A DNA stretch of 64,000 bases from Bacillus sp. FJAT-42376 (lineage in GTDB: Bacteria; Bacillota; Bacilli; Bacillales; Bacillaceae). This document shows positions 16,157-30,133 of the stretch, piece by piece. Made by a program: the position numbers and the translations under genes. The stretch spans positions 3,906,001-3,970,000 of the forward strand of contig NZ_CP033906.1 of the NCBI RefSeq assembly GCF_003816055.1. Direction: 5' to 3'. The notes under the pieces are model-generated. The model had not been told where the DNA came from and did no database searches. It worked only from the letters and a program-made list of their open reading frames with translations. Position 1 is the first letter of the stretch, and the number at the start of each line of letters is the position of its first letter.

Positions 16157-16213
16157 TACATAAAAACTAAAACCACCAAAGTATGTATTGGTGGAGACGG
16201 TGGGAGTCGAACC
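16157..16213. repeat. attR: 57-bp direct repeat including the tmRNA 3' end
   Basis: A perfect match to 6263-16319's left counterpart at 6263-6319. This copy belongs to the intact ssrA. It includes a CCACCAA...TTGGTGG hairpin followed by TTTTAGTTTTT on the minus strand, whose 5' arm is the tmRNA acceptor/CCA end; this can serve as an ssrA terminator after integration. Confidence 0.9.
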
Positions 16214-16553
16214 CACGTCCAGAAATATCGGCACTTAAGCGTCTACGAGCGTAGCTGGGATATTCGGAGTTCGCTGTGCCGTATGCCTACCAGCAGGCGT
16301 CAGGACAGCTAGTCTGCTTGTTCTCTTCCTTCTCCCTCAGACGGCGAGATCCGGCGTAGCCCACTTAGAGTGAGTCCCTTACCCTACCACATGGGCGATG
16401 GAGGGAGGAACCGCTATAGTCTGTTGTTACGCAGCTAGAGCGAAGTTGTTGTTAGTTTTGCCAGTTATTATTGGCGTTGGCGTTATTAGCGAGATCGCCG
16501 ACTCGGCTCGCAACCTAAGCTCGAACTATCCCTGTCGAATCCGTAACGTCCCC
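16189..16553 (-). ncRNA. ssrA: Transfer-messenger RNA (tmRNA)
   Basis: About 365 nt. The 5' end reads GGGGACGTTACGGATTCGAC and the 3' end GGTTCGACTCCCACCGTCTC followed by CACCA, which together form the alanine-tRNA-like domain. The resume frame (16462 to 16427) gives GKTNNNFALAA and TAA, so the full degradation tag is (A)GKTNNNFALAA. tmRNA with SmpB rescues stalled ribosomes and marks the product for ClpXP-type proteases. It lies downstream of smpB as in B. subtilis and is the integration site of the island. Confidence 0.97.
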
Positions 16554-16692
16554 ATGATAAGAGTAAAAGCCTTTAGGCTTTTATCCCATAGGATTACGGG
16601 AAGTCTGTTCAGGTCCTGGTGAAAGTCTGGCCGTCACAGAACAGGTGATAAGATAAGCTGTTGCTTATTCAGTTATCATCGGTACAAGTTCT

Positions 16693-16720
16693 ATTATAAC
16701 AAATCTCACACATAAAGCAA
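16693..16720 (-). promoter_or_regulatory. ssrA: Probable ssrA promoter
   Basis: On the minus strand TTGCTT (16715-16720), a 16-bp spacer and a perfect TATAAT (16693-16698). A start near 16686 would give a leader of about 130 nt before the mature 5' end, so 5' processing would be needed; a palindrome AAAAGCCTAAAGGCTTTT lies in this leader at about 16563-16582. Confidence 0.6.
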
Positions 16721-16734
16721 TTGTAAAATAATGT

Positions 16735-16821
16735 TTATCTTCTGCTTGTGCGGAAAACGAATACGGCACTGAAAATCAAAACAGCCGCTATACCAAAGTA
16801 TACCCAGGACACTAGAATCAC
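16735..16821 (-). CDS. Possible 28-aa small membrane protein downstream of smpB
   Basis: GTG at 16821 starts a short frame whose product is one hydrophobic helix with a basic end ('ILVSWVYFGIAAVLIFSAVF' then 'VFRTSRR'). It lies 7 bp after smpB. The ribosome site is weak (GAGAGT). The membrane-helix-plus-RR pattern is typical of real bacterial micro-proteins, but nothing else supports it. Confidence 0.4.
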   Translation of the reverse strand: MILVSWVYFGIAAVLIFSAVFVFRTSRR

Positions 16822-16828
16822 ACTCTCA

Positions 16829-17299
16829 TTAGAAGTCTTTTTGGCGGTCGCGGAATGCGCGCTCAATGTCTCGTTTTGCCTCTTTTTTCTTCAAATCTTC
16901 CCGCTTGTCATATTTCTTTTTCCCTTTTCCGAGACCAATTAAAACCTTTGCGAACCCGTTTTTCAAATAAATTTTTAATGGAACGAGCGCATAGCCTTCT
17001 TCTTTCGTCAGTCCGATCAGTTTGCTGATCTCACCTTTATGAAGAAGCAGCTTCCGTGTCCGGAGCGGATCATGGTTGTATCGGTTTCCCTGTTCATACG
17101 GACTGACGTGCATATTGTGAACAAACAGCTCGCCTGCCTGAATCCGGGCGAACGAATCCTTTAAATTGACTCTTCCGGCACGAATTGCCTTAATCTCGGT
17201 TCCTTGAAGAACAATCCCTGCTTCGTACGTATCTTCTATTGAATAATCGTGATTGGCTTTTTTATTTTGCGCCAATACTTTTCCTGTTCCTTTTGGCAT
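16829..17299 (-). CDS. smpB: SsrA-binding protein SmpB
   Basis: 156 residues; ATG behind GAGAGGGG. The oligonucleotide-binding beta barrel is clear: '[22 protein letters not shown]', '[18 protein letters not shown]', '[18 protein letters not shown]', '[12 protein letters not shown]' and '[25 protein letters not shown]'. The basic C-terminal tail enters the ribosome decoding centre. It brings tmRNA to stalled ribosomes. Its partner RNA gene ssrA lies just downstream and rnr just upstream. Confidence 0.97.
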   Translation of the reverse strand: MPKGTGKVLAQNKKANHDYSIEDTYEAGIVLQGTEIKAIRAGRVNLKDSFARIQAGELFVHNMHVSPYEQGNRYNHDPLRTRKLLLHKGEISKLIGLTKEEGYALVPLKIYLKNGFAKVLIGLGKGKKKYDKREDLKKKEAKRDIERAFRDRQKDF

Positions 17300-17389
17300 G
17301 TGAAACCCCTCTCAAACATCTCTATTCTCTCTATTTTACCACGGGTGAAATGAAGCGGGAAGGGCGATGCATCGCACCGCCCTTATCCG

Positions 17390-19735
17390 TTACCGCTTCT
17401 TTTTCTTGCGCTTTGCTTTCGGTGCATTCTCGAATGTTTTTTTCTTTTTCTTCTTAGGGCCTCGGGTCGTCCAGCCGTCTTCCGCAGAGCCGCTTCGCTC
17501 ACGGGGAGCCCCGCCTCTTGGCTTCGTCGTTTTCTTTCTTCCGCCCTGTCCCGCACTGATGGATTTAGGAGCATCCTTAACCGGACGTCTTCTTGTTCCC
17601 TTCATGCCGACAATTTCAAAATCAATGGCCCGTTCATCTTTATTGACGTTTACAACACGGACGGTAATTTCATCTCCTATCCGGTAAACGTTCGCCGTAC
17701 GTTCGCCAATCATCGCATAGCTGCGCTCGTCATAGCGGTAGTAATCATCCGTCATATAACTCACATGGACAAGGCCCTCAATGGTATTCGGAAGCTCAAT
17801 GAACATACCGAAATTCGTGACAGAGCTGATAATTCCATCATACTCTTCTCCGATTTTATCCATCATGTACTCCGATTTTTTGAGATCATCGGTTTCACGC
17901 TCTGCTTCAACAGCACGGCGTTCCATGTTAGAGGCCTGCTCCGCAATGTTCGGAAGTTTTTCCGCCCACTTTTGCTTTGTTCCTTCATCGGTTTTCCCGT
18001 TTATCAAATAAGTCCGGATCAGCCGGTGAACAATTAAATCCGGATAACGGCGGATTGGCGATGTAAAATGAGTATAGAACTCGGTTGCCAGTCCAAAGTG
18101 GCCAAGACTTTCCGGATCATATTTCGCCTGCTTCATAGAGCGAAGCATAACCGTTGAAACCACCATTTCCTCCGGCTGCCCCTGAACCTCTTCTAAAATC
18201 TGCTGAAGGGCGCGCGGATGAATCTCATTCCCGGTCCCTTTTACGCTGTAGCCGAAGTTTGTAATAAATTCAAGGAAGCGCTGCAGCTTGCCTTCATTTG
18301 GGTCTTCATGAATCCGGTAAATGAAAGGAACCTTCATCCAATGGAAATGCTCAGCTACCGTTTCATTGGCCAGAAGCATGAACTCTTCAATCAGTCTTTC
18401 GGCAACCCCGCGCTCACGAAGCTCAACATCATATGGCTTGCCGTCTTTATCAACCAGCACTTTCGCTTCTTTAAAATCAAAATCAATCGCACCGCGGTTC
18501 ATCCGTTTCGTTCTCAGAACCTGTGCCAGCTCCCCCATTCTTTCGAACATTGGCACGAGCGGCTCATACTTTTCACGAACCTTCTCATCCTGGGCAAGGA
18601 TGCTGTTCACATCGGTATAGGTCATACGCTCCGTAGTCTTAATGACACTTTGGAAGATTTCGTGATTCACGACTTCCCCGTTTTGATCGACTTCCATCTC
18701 ACAGGAAAGGGTTAGCCGGTCCACTTTTGGATTCAATGAACAAAGACCATTGGATAACCGATGAGGAATCATTGGAATCACACGGTCTACCAAATAAACA
18801 CTCGTTCCGCGGTCCAGCGCTTCTATATCAATCGGTGAATCTTCGGTTACATAATGGCTGACATCGGCAATATGGACGCCCAGCTTATAATGGCCGTTTT
18901 CAAGTTTAGTAACGGTTACGGCATCATCCAAATCCTTTGCGTCCGCGCCATCAATCGTTACAATCGTTTCATTTCTAAGGTCACGGCGATCCTTGTAGTC
19001 CGCTTCATCAATTTGATCAGGGACATCATTTGCCTGCTTCAAAACATCCGGTGAGAAGCCTCCTGGAAGCCCGTGCTTATGAATAACGGATAGAATATCT
19101 ACTCCGGGATCATTTTTATGGCCGAGGATTTGAATGACTTCCCCTTCAGCACTCATTCTTCCTTCCGGATAGGTTGTAATTTTGACGACCACCTTATGGC
19201 CTTCCACCGCTCCATTGGAAGCATCTCTAGGGATGAAGATATCATTGGCAATTTTCTTGTCATCCGCAATCACAAAACCGAAGTTCTTGCTCTCTGTATA
19301 CGTTCCGACAACCTCTTTCATGCCGCGGTCCAAGATCCGGATGATGGTCCCTTCTTTTCTTGCGCCTGATGAATTGGAGCTGACCCGGACCAGCACAATA
19401 TCGCCGTGCATCGCATTTCCTAATTCGTTTGGCGGTATAAAGATATCATCATCTGCGGGATCATCTGTAACAGCAAAGGCAAATCCCTTTGCATGACCGG
19501 ACAATTTCGCTTTTACTAAGTTCATTTTTTCCGGGAGACCATAGCGGTTGCTTCGCGTCCGGACAACCAGCCCCTGTTCTTCCATATGAACGAGGGCTTT
19601 AACGAAATCTCTGAACACATCCGCTTCCCCTACTCCAAAGGCATCCTCAAGCTCCTGAATTGTAAGCGGCTTGTAGGCTTCATCCCGCATAAACGAAAGC
19701 AGGCGGTCAACGTGTTTCTGTATATCCTGGTTCAA
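17390..19735 (-). CDS. rnr: Ribonuclease R
   Basis: 781 residues; TTG start at 19735 behind GAAGGAGGG. Domain order: N-terminal winged helix (about 1-75), two cold-shock/OB domains (about 80-215), the RNB catalytic domain (about 245-575; the aspartates in '[12 protein letters not shown]' bind Mg2+), S1 domain (about 630-710), and a long Lys/Arg-rich tail. It degrades structured RNA 3' to 5' and works in tmRNA-linked decay of non-stop mRNAs. It is preceded by est and followed by smpB, the standard Bacillus order. Confidence 0.97.
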   Translation of the reverse strand: MNQDIQKHVDRLLSFMRDEAYKPLTIQELEDAFGVGEADVFRDFVKALVHMEEQGLVVRTRSNRYGLPEKMNLVKAKLSGHAKGFAFAVTDDPADDDIFIPPNELGNAMHGDIVLVRVSSNSSGARKEGTIIRILDRGMKEVVGTYTESKNFGFVIADDKKIANDIFIPRDASNGAVEGHKVVVKITTYPEGRMSAEGEVIQILGHKNDPGVDILSVIHKHGLPGGFSPDVLKQANDVPDQIDEADYKDRRDLRNETIVTIDGADAKDLDDAVTVTKLENGHYKLGVHIADVSHYVTEDSPIDIEALDRGTSVYLVDRVIPMIPHRLSNGLCSLNPKVDRLTLSCEMEVDQNGEVVNHEIFQSVIKTTERMTYTDVNSILAQDEKVREKYEPLVPMFERMGELAQVLRTKRMNRGAIDFDFKEAKVLVDKDGKPYDVELRERGVAERLIEEFMLLANETVAEHFHWMKVPFIYRIHEDPNEGKLQRFLEFITNFGYSVKGTGNEIHPRALQQILEEVQGQPEEMVVSTVMLRSMKQAKYDPESLGHFGLATEFYTHFTSPIRRYPDLIVHRLIRTYLINGKTDEGTKQKWAEKLPNIAEQASNMERRAVEAERETDDLKKSEYMMDKIGEEYDGIISSVTNFGMFIELPNTIEGLVHVSYMTDDYYRYDERSYAMIGERTANVYRIGDEITVRVVNVNKDERAIDFEIVGMKGTRRRPVKDAPKSISAGQGGRKKTTKPRGGAPRERSGSAEDGWTTRGPKKKKKKTFENAPKAKRKKKKR

Positions 19736-19759
19736 TTCAATCCCTCCTTCTGTTTCGGC

Positions 19760-20500
19760 TTACCAGTCCAGCTTTTCTAAAAACTCATACACATCCTGGT
19801 GAACCTGATCTTTTTCTTTATCAAGGGTTATCACGTGGCCGGAATTTTCGTACCACTTTAATTGTTTAACATCCGACTCCACTTCATCATGAATAATGTT
19901 TGCACTATCTGTATTAATCATGTGGTCATGGCGTGCCTGAACAACGAAAGTCGGTGAATAAATCATATCAACATTCTTGCGGACATCGGCGATCAGTTCC
20001 TGCAAGCTTTTCAGTGTCCCCATTGGGGTCTTTTCAAACTCTTTCATTTCCTGCTCGATTTGATCAGGCTTCTTCTCTTCAAACTTTTTATAATTGCGTG
20101 CGTACTCCAGTACACCCTGATACATAATTTCTTCACTCTTTATGTACATTGGTGCACACATGGTCACGATACCCTTTACTGGTACAGTGTAACCCAGTTT
20201 AAGCGAAAATACCCCGCCAAGGGATAAACCGCCAACCGCAATTTGTTCATAGCCTTTTTCTTTGAGGAACTCATAGCCTTCCATAACGTCCTTCCACCAG
20301 TCCTCAGGTCCCGTATGAACAAGTTCTTCTGGAGGCACTCCATGCCCTTTATATTGAGGCGCATGGCAAGTGTATCCCCGCTCATTCAAATAACGTCCAA
20401 GCATACGCACATCCGCTGTATTTCCTGTGAATCCATGCAAAAGCAGCACGGCTTTTTCTCCGCCTTCAAAGAAAAAAGGCTTTGGCATCACTTTTCTCAT
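19760..20500 (-). CDS. est: Carboxylesterase (Est30 family)
   Basis: I place the start at ATG 20500, preceded by GAAGGAGAT; the in-frame upstream extension to 20575 has no ribosome site. The 246-residue product matches Est30-type alpha/beta hydrolases: oxyanion region 'LLLHGFTGN', nucleophile 'GGLSLGGVF' (Ser about 94), Asp in 'QARHDHMI' and His in 'NSGHVITLD'. It hydrolyses short-chain esters or monoacylglycerols in the cytoplasm. It lies between secG and rnr as in B. subtilis. Confidence 0.93.
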   Translation of the reverse strand: MRKVMPKPFFFEGGEKAVLLLHGFTGNTADVRMLGRYLNERGYTCHAPQYKGHGVPPEELVHTGPEDWWKDVMEGYEFLKEKGYEQIAVGGLSLGGVFSLKLGYTVPVKGIVTMCAPMYIKSEEIMYQGVLEYARNYKKFEEKKPDQIEQEMKEFEKTPMGTLKSLQELIADVRKNVDMIYSPTFVVQARHDHMINTDSANIIHDEVESDVKQLKWYENSGHVITLDKEKDQVHQDVYEFLEKLDW

Positions 20501-20714
20501 CGCTGAATCTCCTTCTCTGCTTGTTGTCAATATCACCTGAAAAATCTTATATGTATTTTCCCTTAACTCCCTCATTTCTATTTAAACAAACGTTTGCGGA
20601 AAAGAAAAGCGGAAGGGCGCTCCCGCCGGTTGCTCTGCCGCCCTAATGGAGTTAAGGAGCGCATGTACTCTTTTTTGGGAGGCTAAAAAAGCCCAGCTGT
20701 CTGGCACAAGCGAT

Positions 20715-20820
20715 ATATCGGCGATTTTTTAAAATATCGACGAAAATCACATTATATCGGCGATTTTTTCATTATATCGGCGATATTTTGATTATATCGG
20801 CGAAAAACAACTTGAAATCG
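20715..20820. repeat. Short tandem array, 20-bp period, core ATATCGGCGA
   Basis: The core ATATCG(G/A)CGA occurs at 20715, 20734, 20754, 20774 and 20794, with a degenerate sixth unit at 20815. Spacing is 19-20 bp. One unit (20774) contains ATATCG-G-CGATAT, a near-perfect dyad. The rest of the est-secG gap (20501-20907) holds a GC-rich stretch without a gene. Confidence 0.85.
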
Positions 20821-20871
20821 ATTTTTCGGGAAATCTCGACAGCCTCTGCAGGGAACTTCAAAGAAACCAAA

Positions 20872-20899
20872 TAAAAAAGAGGCCTGCATTCAGACCTCT
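20872..20899 (-). terminator. secG terminator
   Basis: On the minus strand AGAGG.CTG / CAG.CCTCT followed by TTTTTT, directly after secG. Confidence 0.8.
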
Positions 20900-20907
20900 A
20901 CCGCATC

Positions 20908-21144
20908 TTATAGGTTAAAGTAGGAAATCGCAATCGTCAGGACAAAAAACAGCACAGCGAGAACAACCGTAATTCGATGCAGAATCAAGTCGAGGCCGCG
21001 GGCTTTTTGTTTTCCGAAAAGCTGCTCCGCTCCGCCTGAGATTGCTCCGGATAATCCGGTGCTTTTGCTGGATTGCAGCAATACTACTGTAATAAGTGCA
21101 AGGCATGTAATAATCAACAGAACAATAAGTAACGTATGAAGCAT
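20908..21144 (-). CDS. secG: Preprotein translocase subunit SecG
   Basis: 78 residues with two transmembrane helices ('[20 protein letters not shown]' and '[20 protein letters not shown]') joined by the conserved loop '[20 protein letters not shown]'. It is the small accessory subunit of SecYEG. ATG start with GGAGGTG upstream. Its place ahead of est-rnr-smpB is the usual Bacillus arrangement. Confidence 0.96.
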   Translation of the reverse strand: MLHTLLIVLLIITCLALITVVLLQSSKSTGLSGAISGGAEQLFGKQKARGLDLILHRITVVLAVLFFVLTIAISYFNL

Positions 21145-21389
21145 GTATTACACCTCCTGGAACGCGTTTGCATTGGTTTAAATGTACCATATGGGACGGG
21201 CGAAAACAATAGTGCTTGTCTGCATGAGTCAATTTTTTCTAACCCCTGATGATCATGGGGCTCAAACACATCGTTGCGGGCAATTACGGCCAATCAATTG
21301 TTTGTCAATTAAGGTTAAGTCGACTAATTTCGACAACACCCTCCCTTCCTGTTCCAGTAAAATATCAGTCATTAAGGAGATGAAGTGAC

Positions 21390-22403
21390 ATGATACGATA
21401 CCCGCAATTGAAAAACGGAGCGTGCATTGGCATAACAGCCCCCTCCTCAGGTGTACCAAAAGAGCTTCATGAGTTAGTGAGACTTGCTTCAAGCAGTATG
21501 GAGAGGAAAGGCTTCAGCGTCGCAGCTGGAGAAACTGTATGGACACAGGAGAAAGCAAAATCCGCACCGGCAAAGATTAGAGCAGCTGAATTCAGCGAGA
21601 TGATGCAGAACACAAGCATAGACCTGATCATCCCTCCATGGGGCGGAGAGCTCCTGATTGAAATTCTCGAACACATTGATTTTGAACAAATAGCACCTAA
21701 ATGGATACTCGGGTATTCAGATTTAAGTGTACTGCTGCTGGCTATTACATTGAAGACTGGAATTGCCACTGCGCATGGAACCAATCTTATCGATTTAAGA
21801 GGAGACTATTCGGATGACACCACTGCCATGTGGGAAACTGTCTTAGCAGCAAATCAAGGAGACTCTGTCATCCAGCATTCATCAGTAAATTTTCAAAGAA
21901 AGTGGGATCATTCCAACCCATCACCGTGTGTCTTTCATCTGAATGAACCGACTGAGTGGAAAACGGTTTCCAACACTGCTGAAAAAGTACAGGGACGCCT
22001 GCTTGGAGGGTGCATTGATGTCATCCGGCACTTAGTGGGTACACCATATGGAGACTTGACTTATTTTCGGGAACAGATTAATGAGGAACCGATTTTGTGG
22101 TACTTGGAGAATTGTGAACTCAGCACACCGGATTTACGAAGATCGCTCGTTCAAATGAAACTGGCAGGGTGGTTAGATCACTGTTCCGGCATATTGTTCG
22201 GCAGAAGCGCAGCCAATGAGCCTGTCGATGGCTATACTGCCGAGGATGTCTATCAGGAGCTTTCAGCAGAACTGAAAGTACCGGTTATCTATGATATCGA
22301 CTGCGGACATGTCCCTCCGCAAATTACCTTTGTAAACGGGGCTTACGCCGAGGTCGAAGCAAGCAATGGCAAAGGAACCATCATGCAGGTATTCAAACCA
22401 TAA
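21390..22403 (+). CDS. S66 family LD-carboxypeptidase/MccF-like peptidase
   Basis: 337 residues; ATG behind AAGGAGATGAAG. S66 features: 'GITAPSSGVP' near the start, nucleophile Ser in 'ILGYSDLSVLL' (about 112), 'GRLLGGCIDVIRHLVGTPYG', Glu in 'YLENCELS' and His in 'YDIDCGHVPPQITF'. The family includes muramoyl-tetrapeptide LD-carboxypeptidases that trim recycled peptidoglycan and MccF enzymes that inactivate microcin C; the sequence does not decide between them. Transcribed divergently from secG, convergently with eno. Confidence 0.87.
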   Translation: MIRYPQLKNGACIGITAPSSGVPKELHELVRLASSSMERKGFSVAAGETVWTQEKAKSAPAKIRAAEFSEMMQNTSIDLIIPPWGGELLIEILEHIDFEQIAPKWILGYSDLSVLLLAITLKTGIATAHGTNLIDLRGDYSDDTTAMWETVLAANQGDSVIQHSSVNFQRKWDHSNPSPCVFHLNEPTEWKTVSNTAEKVQGRLLGGCIDVIRHLVGTPYGDLTYFREQINEEPILWYLENCELSTPDLRRSLVQMKLAGWLDHCSGILFGRSAANEPVDGYTAEDVYQELSAELKVPVIYDIDCGHVPPQITFVNGAYAEVEASNGKGTIMQVFKP

Positions 22404-22438
22404 AGAAAGCCCCCTATCAACTGATAGAGGGCTTTCTA
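22404..22438. terminator. Bidirectional terminator between the S66 peptidase and eno
   Basis: AGAAAGCCCCCTATCA pairs with TGATAGAGGGCTTTCT. It closes both convergent units, including the glycolytic operon. Confidence 0.85.
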
Positions 22439-22452
22439 TTCATTCACAAACC

Positions 22453-23748
<1,296 letters not shown>

Positions 23749-23784
23749 TTAATTTCTCTCCTTTGAGTTAAAAAATTTTATTGG

Positions 23785-23877
23785 TTTAAAGTTGGCTGCT
23801 GATTTTCGCTTCAGGCATTTGCTTTCCGCTCCAATCAACTGGTGTTAAAAATCAACACCATGCTTTGAACAAAGCTT
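23785..23877. repeat. Shortened copy of a dispersed Bacillaceae intergenic repeat
   Basis: The eno-gpmI gap reads GGCTGCTGATTTTCGCTTCA, then GGCATTTGCTTTCCGCTCCA, then ATCAACTGGTGTTAAAAATC. These three stretches are nearly identical to the two ends of the longer element at 26225-26375, with its GC-rich centre missing. It looks like an internally deleted copy. Confidence 0.65.
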
Positions 23878-26176
<2,299 letters not shown>

Positions 26177-26224
26177 TCATGTTAAAAGGTCATAAGGCTG
26201 CGCACACAGCCTTCTTGCTTTGTT

Positions 26225-26375
26225 AATTAGCTGTTGATTTCTGCTTCAGGCGTTCGCTTTCCGCGGGGCGGGCGGTGAGCCTCCTCGCGGCTTCGCCACT
26301 GCGGGGTCTCACCTGTCCCGCTGCTCCCGCAGGAGTCTCACGCCTTCCGCTCCAATCAACAGGTGTTCAAATCAA
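26225..26375. repeat. Dispersed GC-rich palindromic intergenic repeat
   Basis: In the tpiA-pgk gap a GC-rich imperfect palindrome runs from CTGTTGATTTCTGC through TTTCCGCGGGGCGGGC and CTCCCGCAGGAGTC to CCGCTCCAATCAACAGG. The outer ends (GTTGATT and AATCAAC) are complementary. Elements of this look are common between genes in Bacillaceae. Shorter or decayed relatives in this window: 23785-23877, about 40704-40850, about 53380-53475 and about 55770-55880. Confidence 0.7.
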
Positions 26376-26499
26376 ACCCATGATTTAACAAAGCCTACTT
26401 TTCAAAAGTTACAGAAGGTTTGTAGAGGCCTGCAGATACAGGTCAGTTCTGCGCTGCGGCAGGACGCCGCGCTTTTAGCAGAACTTCCTTAATCCAAGG

Positions 26500-26666
26500 C
26501 GCTTACGCTTTTCAACATCGGTATTTTTTTATACCGGGTATACGTTGTCTAGCTCCAGCGCCTAGGCCCTCGAGGTCATAAGCCACTCAACCTACGGAAG
26601 GAAAGAACGCCTTCCTTCGGCTGATTGTCTTATGCTTGTCGGGCCTGTGCAAGGCGCTTACGCTTT
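26500..26666. repeat. Second type of dispersed intergenic repeat
   Basis: The sequence AAGGCGCTTACGCTTTTC occurs twice (about 26498 and 26651), enclosing GTTGTCTAGCTCCAGCGCCT and GTCGGGCCTGTGCAAGGCGC. This is a recurrent Bacillaceae intergenic element as far as I recall. It sits inside the operon, between pgk and tpiA, without coding capacity. Confidence 0.65.
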
Positions 26667-26668
26667 TC

Positions 26669-27853
26669 TTATTTATCGTTAAGTGCCACTACTCCAGGAA
26701 GTTCTTTGCCTTCCATGAATTCAAGGGAAGCACCGCCGCCTGTTGAGATGTGATCCATTTTGTCTGCAAGACCGAACTTCTCAACTGCTGCAGCGGAGTC
26801 TCCTCCTCCGATGACCGAATATGTATCGTCAGCTTCTGCAAGAGCCTCGGCCACTGCTTTCGTACCGTGGGAGAATGGTTCAAGTTCGAATACTCCAAGC
26901 GGTCCGTTCCAGATCACAAGCTTTGATTTCTTGATGACGTCAGCATAAATCTCGCGGGATTTAGGTCCGGCATCAAGGCCTTCCCAGTCTTCCGGGATGT
27001 TATCGATTGAAACGACTTGTGTGTTGGCATCTTTAGAGAAATCATCTCCAACAACGATGTCCACTGGCATGTAGAAGTTTACGCCGTTTGCTTTTGCTTT
27101 TTCCATGAAGGATTTAGCCAAATCCACTTTATCTTCTTCAAGAAGGGATTTTCCAACACCATGTCCAAGGGCTTTGATGAACGTATAAGCCAAACCGCCG
27201 CCGATGATCAGGTTGTCCACTTTGTCAAGAAGGTGATCAATGACACCAATCTTGTCTTTTACTTTTGCTCCGCCGATGATGGCCGTGAATGGGCGTTCCG
27301 GATCAGATAGCGCTTTTCCAAGTACATCCAATTCTTTTTCCATAAGGAAACCGGAAACAGCCGGAAGGTGCTCAGCGATTCCTGCTGTAGATGCGTGTGC
27401 ACGGTGTGCAGCACCGAATGCGTCATTTACATAAACATCCGCAAGCTCTGCGAATGCTTTTGACAATTCTGCATCGTTTTTCTCTTCTCCAGGGTAGAAA
27501 CGCACGTTTTCAAGAAGAAGCACATCGCCATTTTCAAGCTTAGCAATTTCTTCTTTCACGCTTTCGCCATAAGCTTCGTCAGTTTTAACGACACTTTTGC
27601 CAAGAAGCTCTTGAAGGCGCTCTGCAACCGCATTTAGACGAAGTTCTTCCACAACCTGGCCTTTAGGACGTCCAAGATGGCTTGCAAGCAAAACTTTCGC
27701 TCCCTGCTCAACCATGTACTGGATTGTCGGAAGAGCCGCACGGATCCTCGTATCATCTGTCACTTTGCCTTCTTCCATCGGAACGTTGAAGTCAACGCGG
27801 CAGAATACAACCTTACCTTGAATCTCGATGTCTTTTAAAGATTTTTTGTTCAT
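26669..27853 (-). CDS. pgk: Phosphoglycerate kinase
   Basis: Start placed at ATG 27853 ([11 protein letters not shown]), preceded by AAGGAGGCCTTTGAA; a longer in-frame reading to 27967 would add a non-conserved extension. 394 residues, the usual size. Motifs: '[11 protein letters not shown]', '[10 protein letters not shown]' , '[12 protein letters not shown]', '[14 protein letters not shown]', '[11 protein letters not shown]' and '[15 protein letters not shown]'. Makes ATP from 1,3-bisphosphoglycerate. The gap to gapA (27854-27987) shows no clear terminator. Confidence 0.97.
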   Translation of the reverse strand: MNKKSLKDIEIQGKVVFCRVDFNVPMEEGKVTDDTRIRAALPTIQYMVEQGAKVLLASHLGRPKGQVVEELRLNAVAERLQELLGKSVVKTDEAYGESVKEEIAKLENGDVLLLENVRFYPGEEKNDAELSKAFAELADVYVNDAFGAAHRAHASTAGIAEHLPAVSGFLMEKELDVLGKALSDPERPFTAIIGGAKVKDKIGVIDHLLDKVDNLIIGGGLAYTFIKALGHGVGKSLLEEDKVDLAKSFMEKAKANGVNFYMPVDIVVGDDFSKDANTQVVSIDNIPEDWEGLDAGPKSREIYADVIKKSKLVIWNGPLGVFELEPFSHGTKAVAEALAEADDTYSVIGGGDSAAAVEKFGLADKMDHISTGGGASLEFMEGKELPGVVALNDK

Positions 27854-27987
27854 TTCAAAGGCCTCCTTCTTACGGATAAAAACCATAGAAAAAGGGAGGG
27901 GGAATTGCTGTAGATCCCCTTCCCCTTTTCCGATTTCATTATATCGTTTCTTCTTCGGTTCGTCCAAACGTAACCGAATCGGGTTTA

Positions 27988-29010
<1,023 letters not shown>

Positions 29011-29044
29011 TTAAAGTGAGAAATATTTTTATATTTAGGGACTG

Positions 29045-30061
29045 TTAATCCCTTAATAACTCTTTTGCTGCACCTTCATCCGTCACAAGAATGGAATCCA
29101 GCGACTGTTTCATGTAAGCGTGAATGGCTTTTGCCTTGGATGAACCTCCGGCAACAGCAATCACATTCTTCAGATTCGCCAGGTCATCCAGCTGTATGCC
29201 CACTGTATGAACCTTGTGAACCATCTTGCCTGTTTCATCAAAATAATAGCCGAATGCTTCTGCCACTGCTTCGCCATGTTCAATTTTCTCCATGTCAAAA
29301 GCAGCAGTTTTCCGCCGTTCTGCCATTGTCATAGCATCCCCTATTCCATGAACAACCATACTAGAAGACTTGATGATTTTCAAAAGTTCTTTAATAGAAG
29401 GTTCTTCTGTTAAAGACTGCCAGGCTTCCGCACTTAATTGGTCAGGAACATGAAGGAGCCGGTAATTTCCCATTGCGCGCTCTGCCATTTTCGCGCAAAT
29501 CGTATTCGCTTGATTTTCCACATTCTCGCCGAGTCCCCCTCTTGCAGGAACGAAAAGCAAGTCGCGGTTTGTATCAGGTGTCATCATTTCTGCTACTGCA
29601 GCAAGGGTAGTACCCCCGGTAACTGCGACTGTATCGCCGCCGGAGAGATGTTCTTTTATGCAGGTGACACAAGCACGCCCCATCTCTTTTTTCACCCAGG
29701 AAGATTGATCACTGTCTCCAGAAACGACAATCACCCGTTTTAGATTTAATCTCTCTTTTAGTTTATTTTCCATAAGAGTGAGACCTAAAACATCCTTCAT
29801 CATTTCTTCCAGGGTTTTCAGAAGCTTGGAACCGGCCTCCGTCAGTGTCATGCCTGAAGTTTCGATTGCAATCAGATTCTGGTCTTTAAGGAACTGAACC
29901 TCTGCCCGTAAAACACGTTCACTGATGCCAAGGCTGATCGAAAGGCTTCTGCGTCCAATAGGCTGCATAAGTCGTATGTACTGCAAGACCTGATACCTTT
30001 TTTGCATAAGCTTGAGCAGATCGGGAACTAGTTTCTTTTGTACCTCTATCATTTCTCTCAT
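29045..30061 (-). CDS. cggR: Central glycolytic genes regulator CggR
   Basis: I choose ATG 30061 (MREMIEVQKKL), 8 nt after AAAGGA; the frame is open to 30127 but that would run through the operator. 338 residues, the family length. N-terminal winged helix ('GRRSLSISLGISERVLRAEVQFLKDQNLI', about 38-70), then a sugar-phosphate-binding domain ('VAVTGGTTLAAVAEMM', 'FVPARGGLGENVENQANTI', 'AVAGGSSKAKAI'). It represses its own operon; fructose-1,6-bisphosphate relieves repression. Confidence 0.96.
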   Translation of the reverse strand: MREMIEVQKKLVPDLLKLMQKRYQVLQYIRLMQPIGRRSLSISLGISERVLRAEVQFLKDQNLIAIETSGMTLTEAGSKLLKTLEEMMKDVLGLTLMENKLKERLNLKRVIVVSGDSDQSSWVKKEMGRACVTCIKEHLSGGDTVAVTGGTTLAAVAEMMTPDTNRDLLFVPARGGLGENVENQANTICAKMAERAMGNYRLLHVPDQLSAEAWQSLTEEPSIKELLKIIKSSSMVVHGIGDAMTMAERRKTAAFDMEKIEHGEAVAEAFGYYFDETGKMVHKVHTVGIQLDDLANLKNVIAVAGGSSKAKAIHAYMKQSLDSILVTDEGAAKELLRD

Positions 30062-30090
30062 CTGTGCGATCCTTTCAAACAAGACATCGG

Positions 30091-30126
30091 GACTTTTTTT
30101 GTCCCTACGAGACATATTATGTCCCA
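30091..30126 (-). promoter_or_regulatory. CggR operator
   Basis: On the minus strand TGGGAC-N6-TGTC-N4-AGGGAC-N6-AGTC, which keeps both spacings of the B. subtilis operator CGGGAC-N6-TGTC-N4-CGGGAC-N6-TGTC, with one mismatch in each half box. It lies about 28-63 bp after the predicted start site and 30 bp before the cggR start codon, where a road-block repressor would act. Confidence 0.85.
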
Positions 30127-30133
30127 CTTACTG

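Larger units (their letters stand above)
6263..16213. mobile_element. Genomic island integrated at the ssrA (tmRNA) 3' end
   Basis: About 9.95 kb lies between two perfect 57-bp repeats of the tmRNA 3' end. The gene content is accessory: a riboswitch-controlled exported protein, a group II intron remnant, IS21- and IS3-family elements, a dead phage-type gene, a PUA/EVE-like protein, a resolvase with a stop codon, and a YHYH protein. Base composition is AT-richer than the flanking housekeeping genes except within the IS elements. No tyrosine integrase, relaxase or structural phage gene is visible. The interior next to attL (6320-6596) and next to attR (15970-16156) shows no recognisable gene. 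Confidence 0.85.

Noticed and set aside
16398..16622. 74-aa frame over ssrA
   Set aside because: It is antisense to tmRNA and its leader; tmRNA explains the sequence.
19182..19496. Long antisense frames within rnr, eno, gpmI, gapA, uvrA and uvrB
   Set aside because: They are shadow frames of strongly coding genes, lack ribosome sites, and have no independent protein signal.
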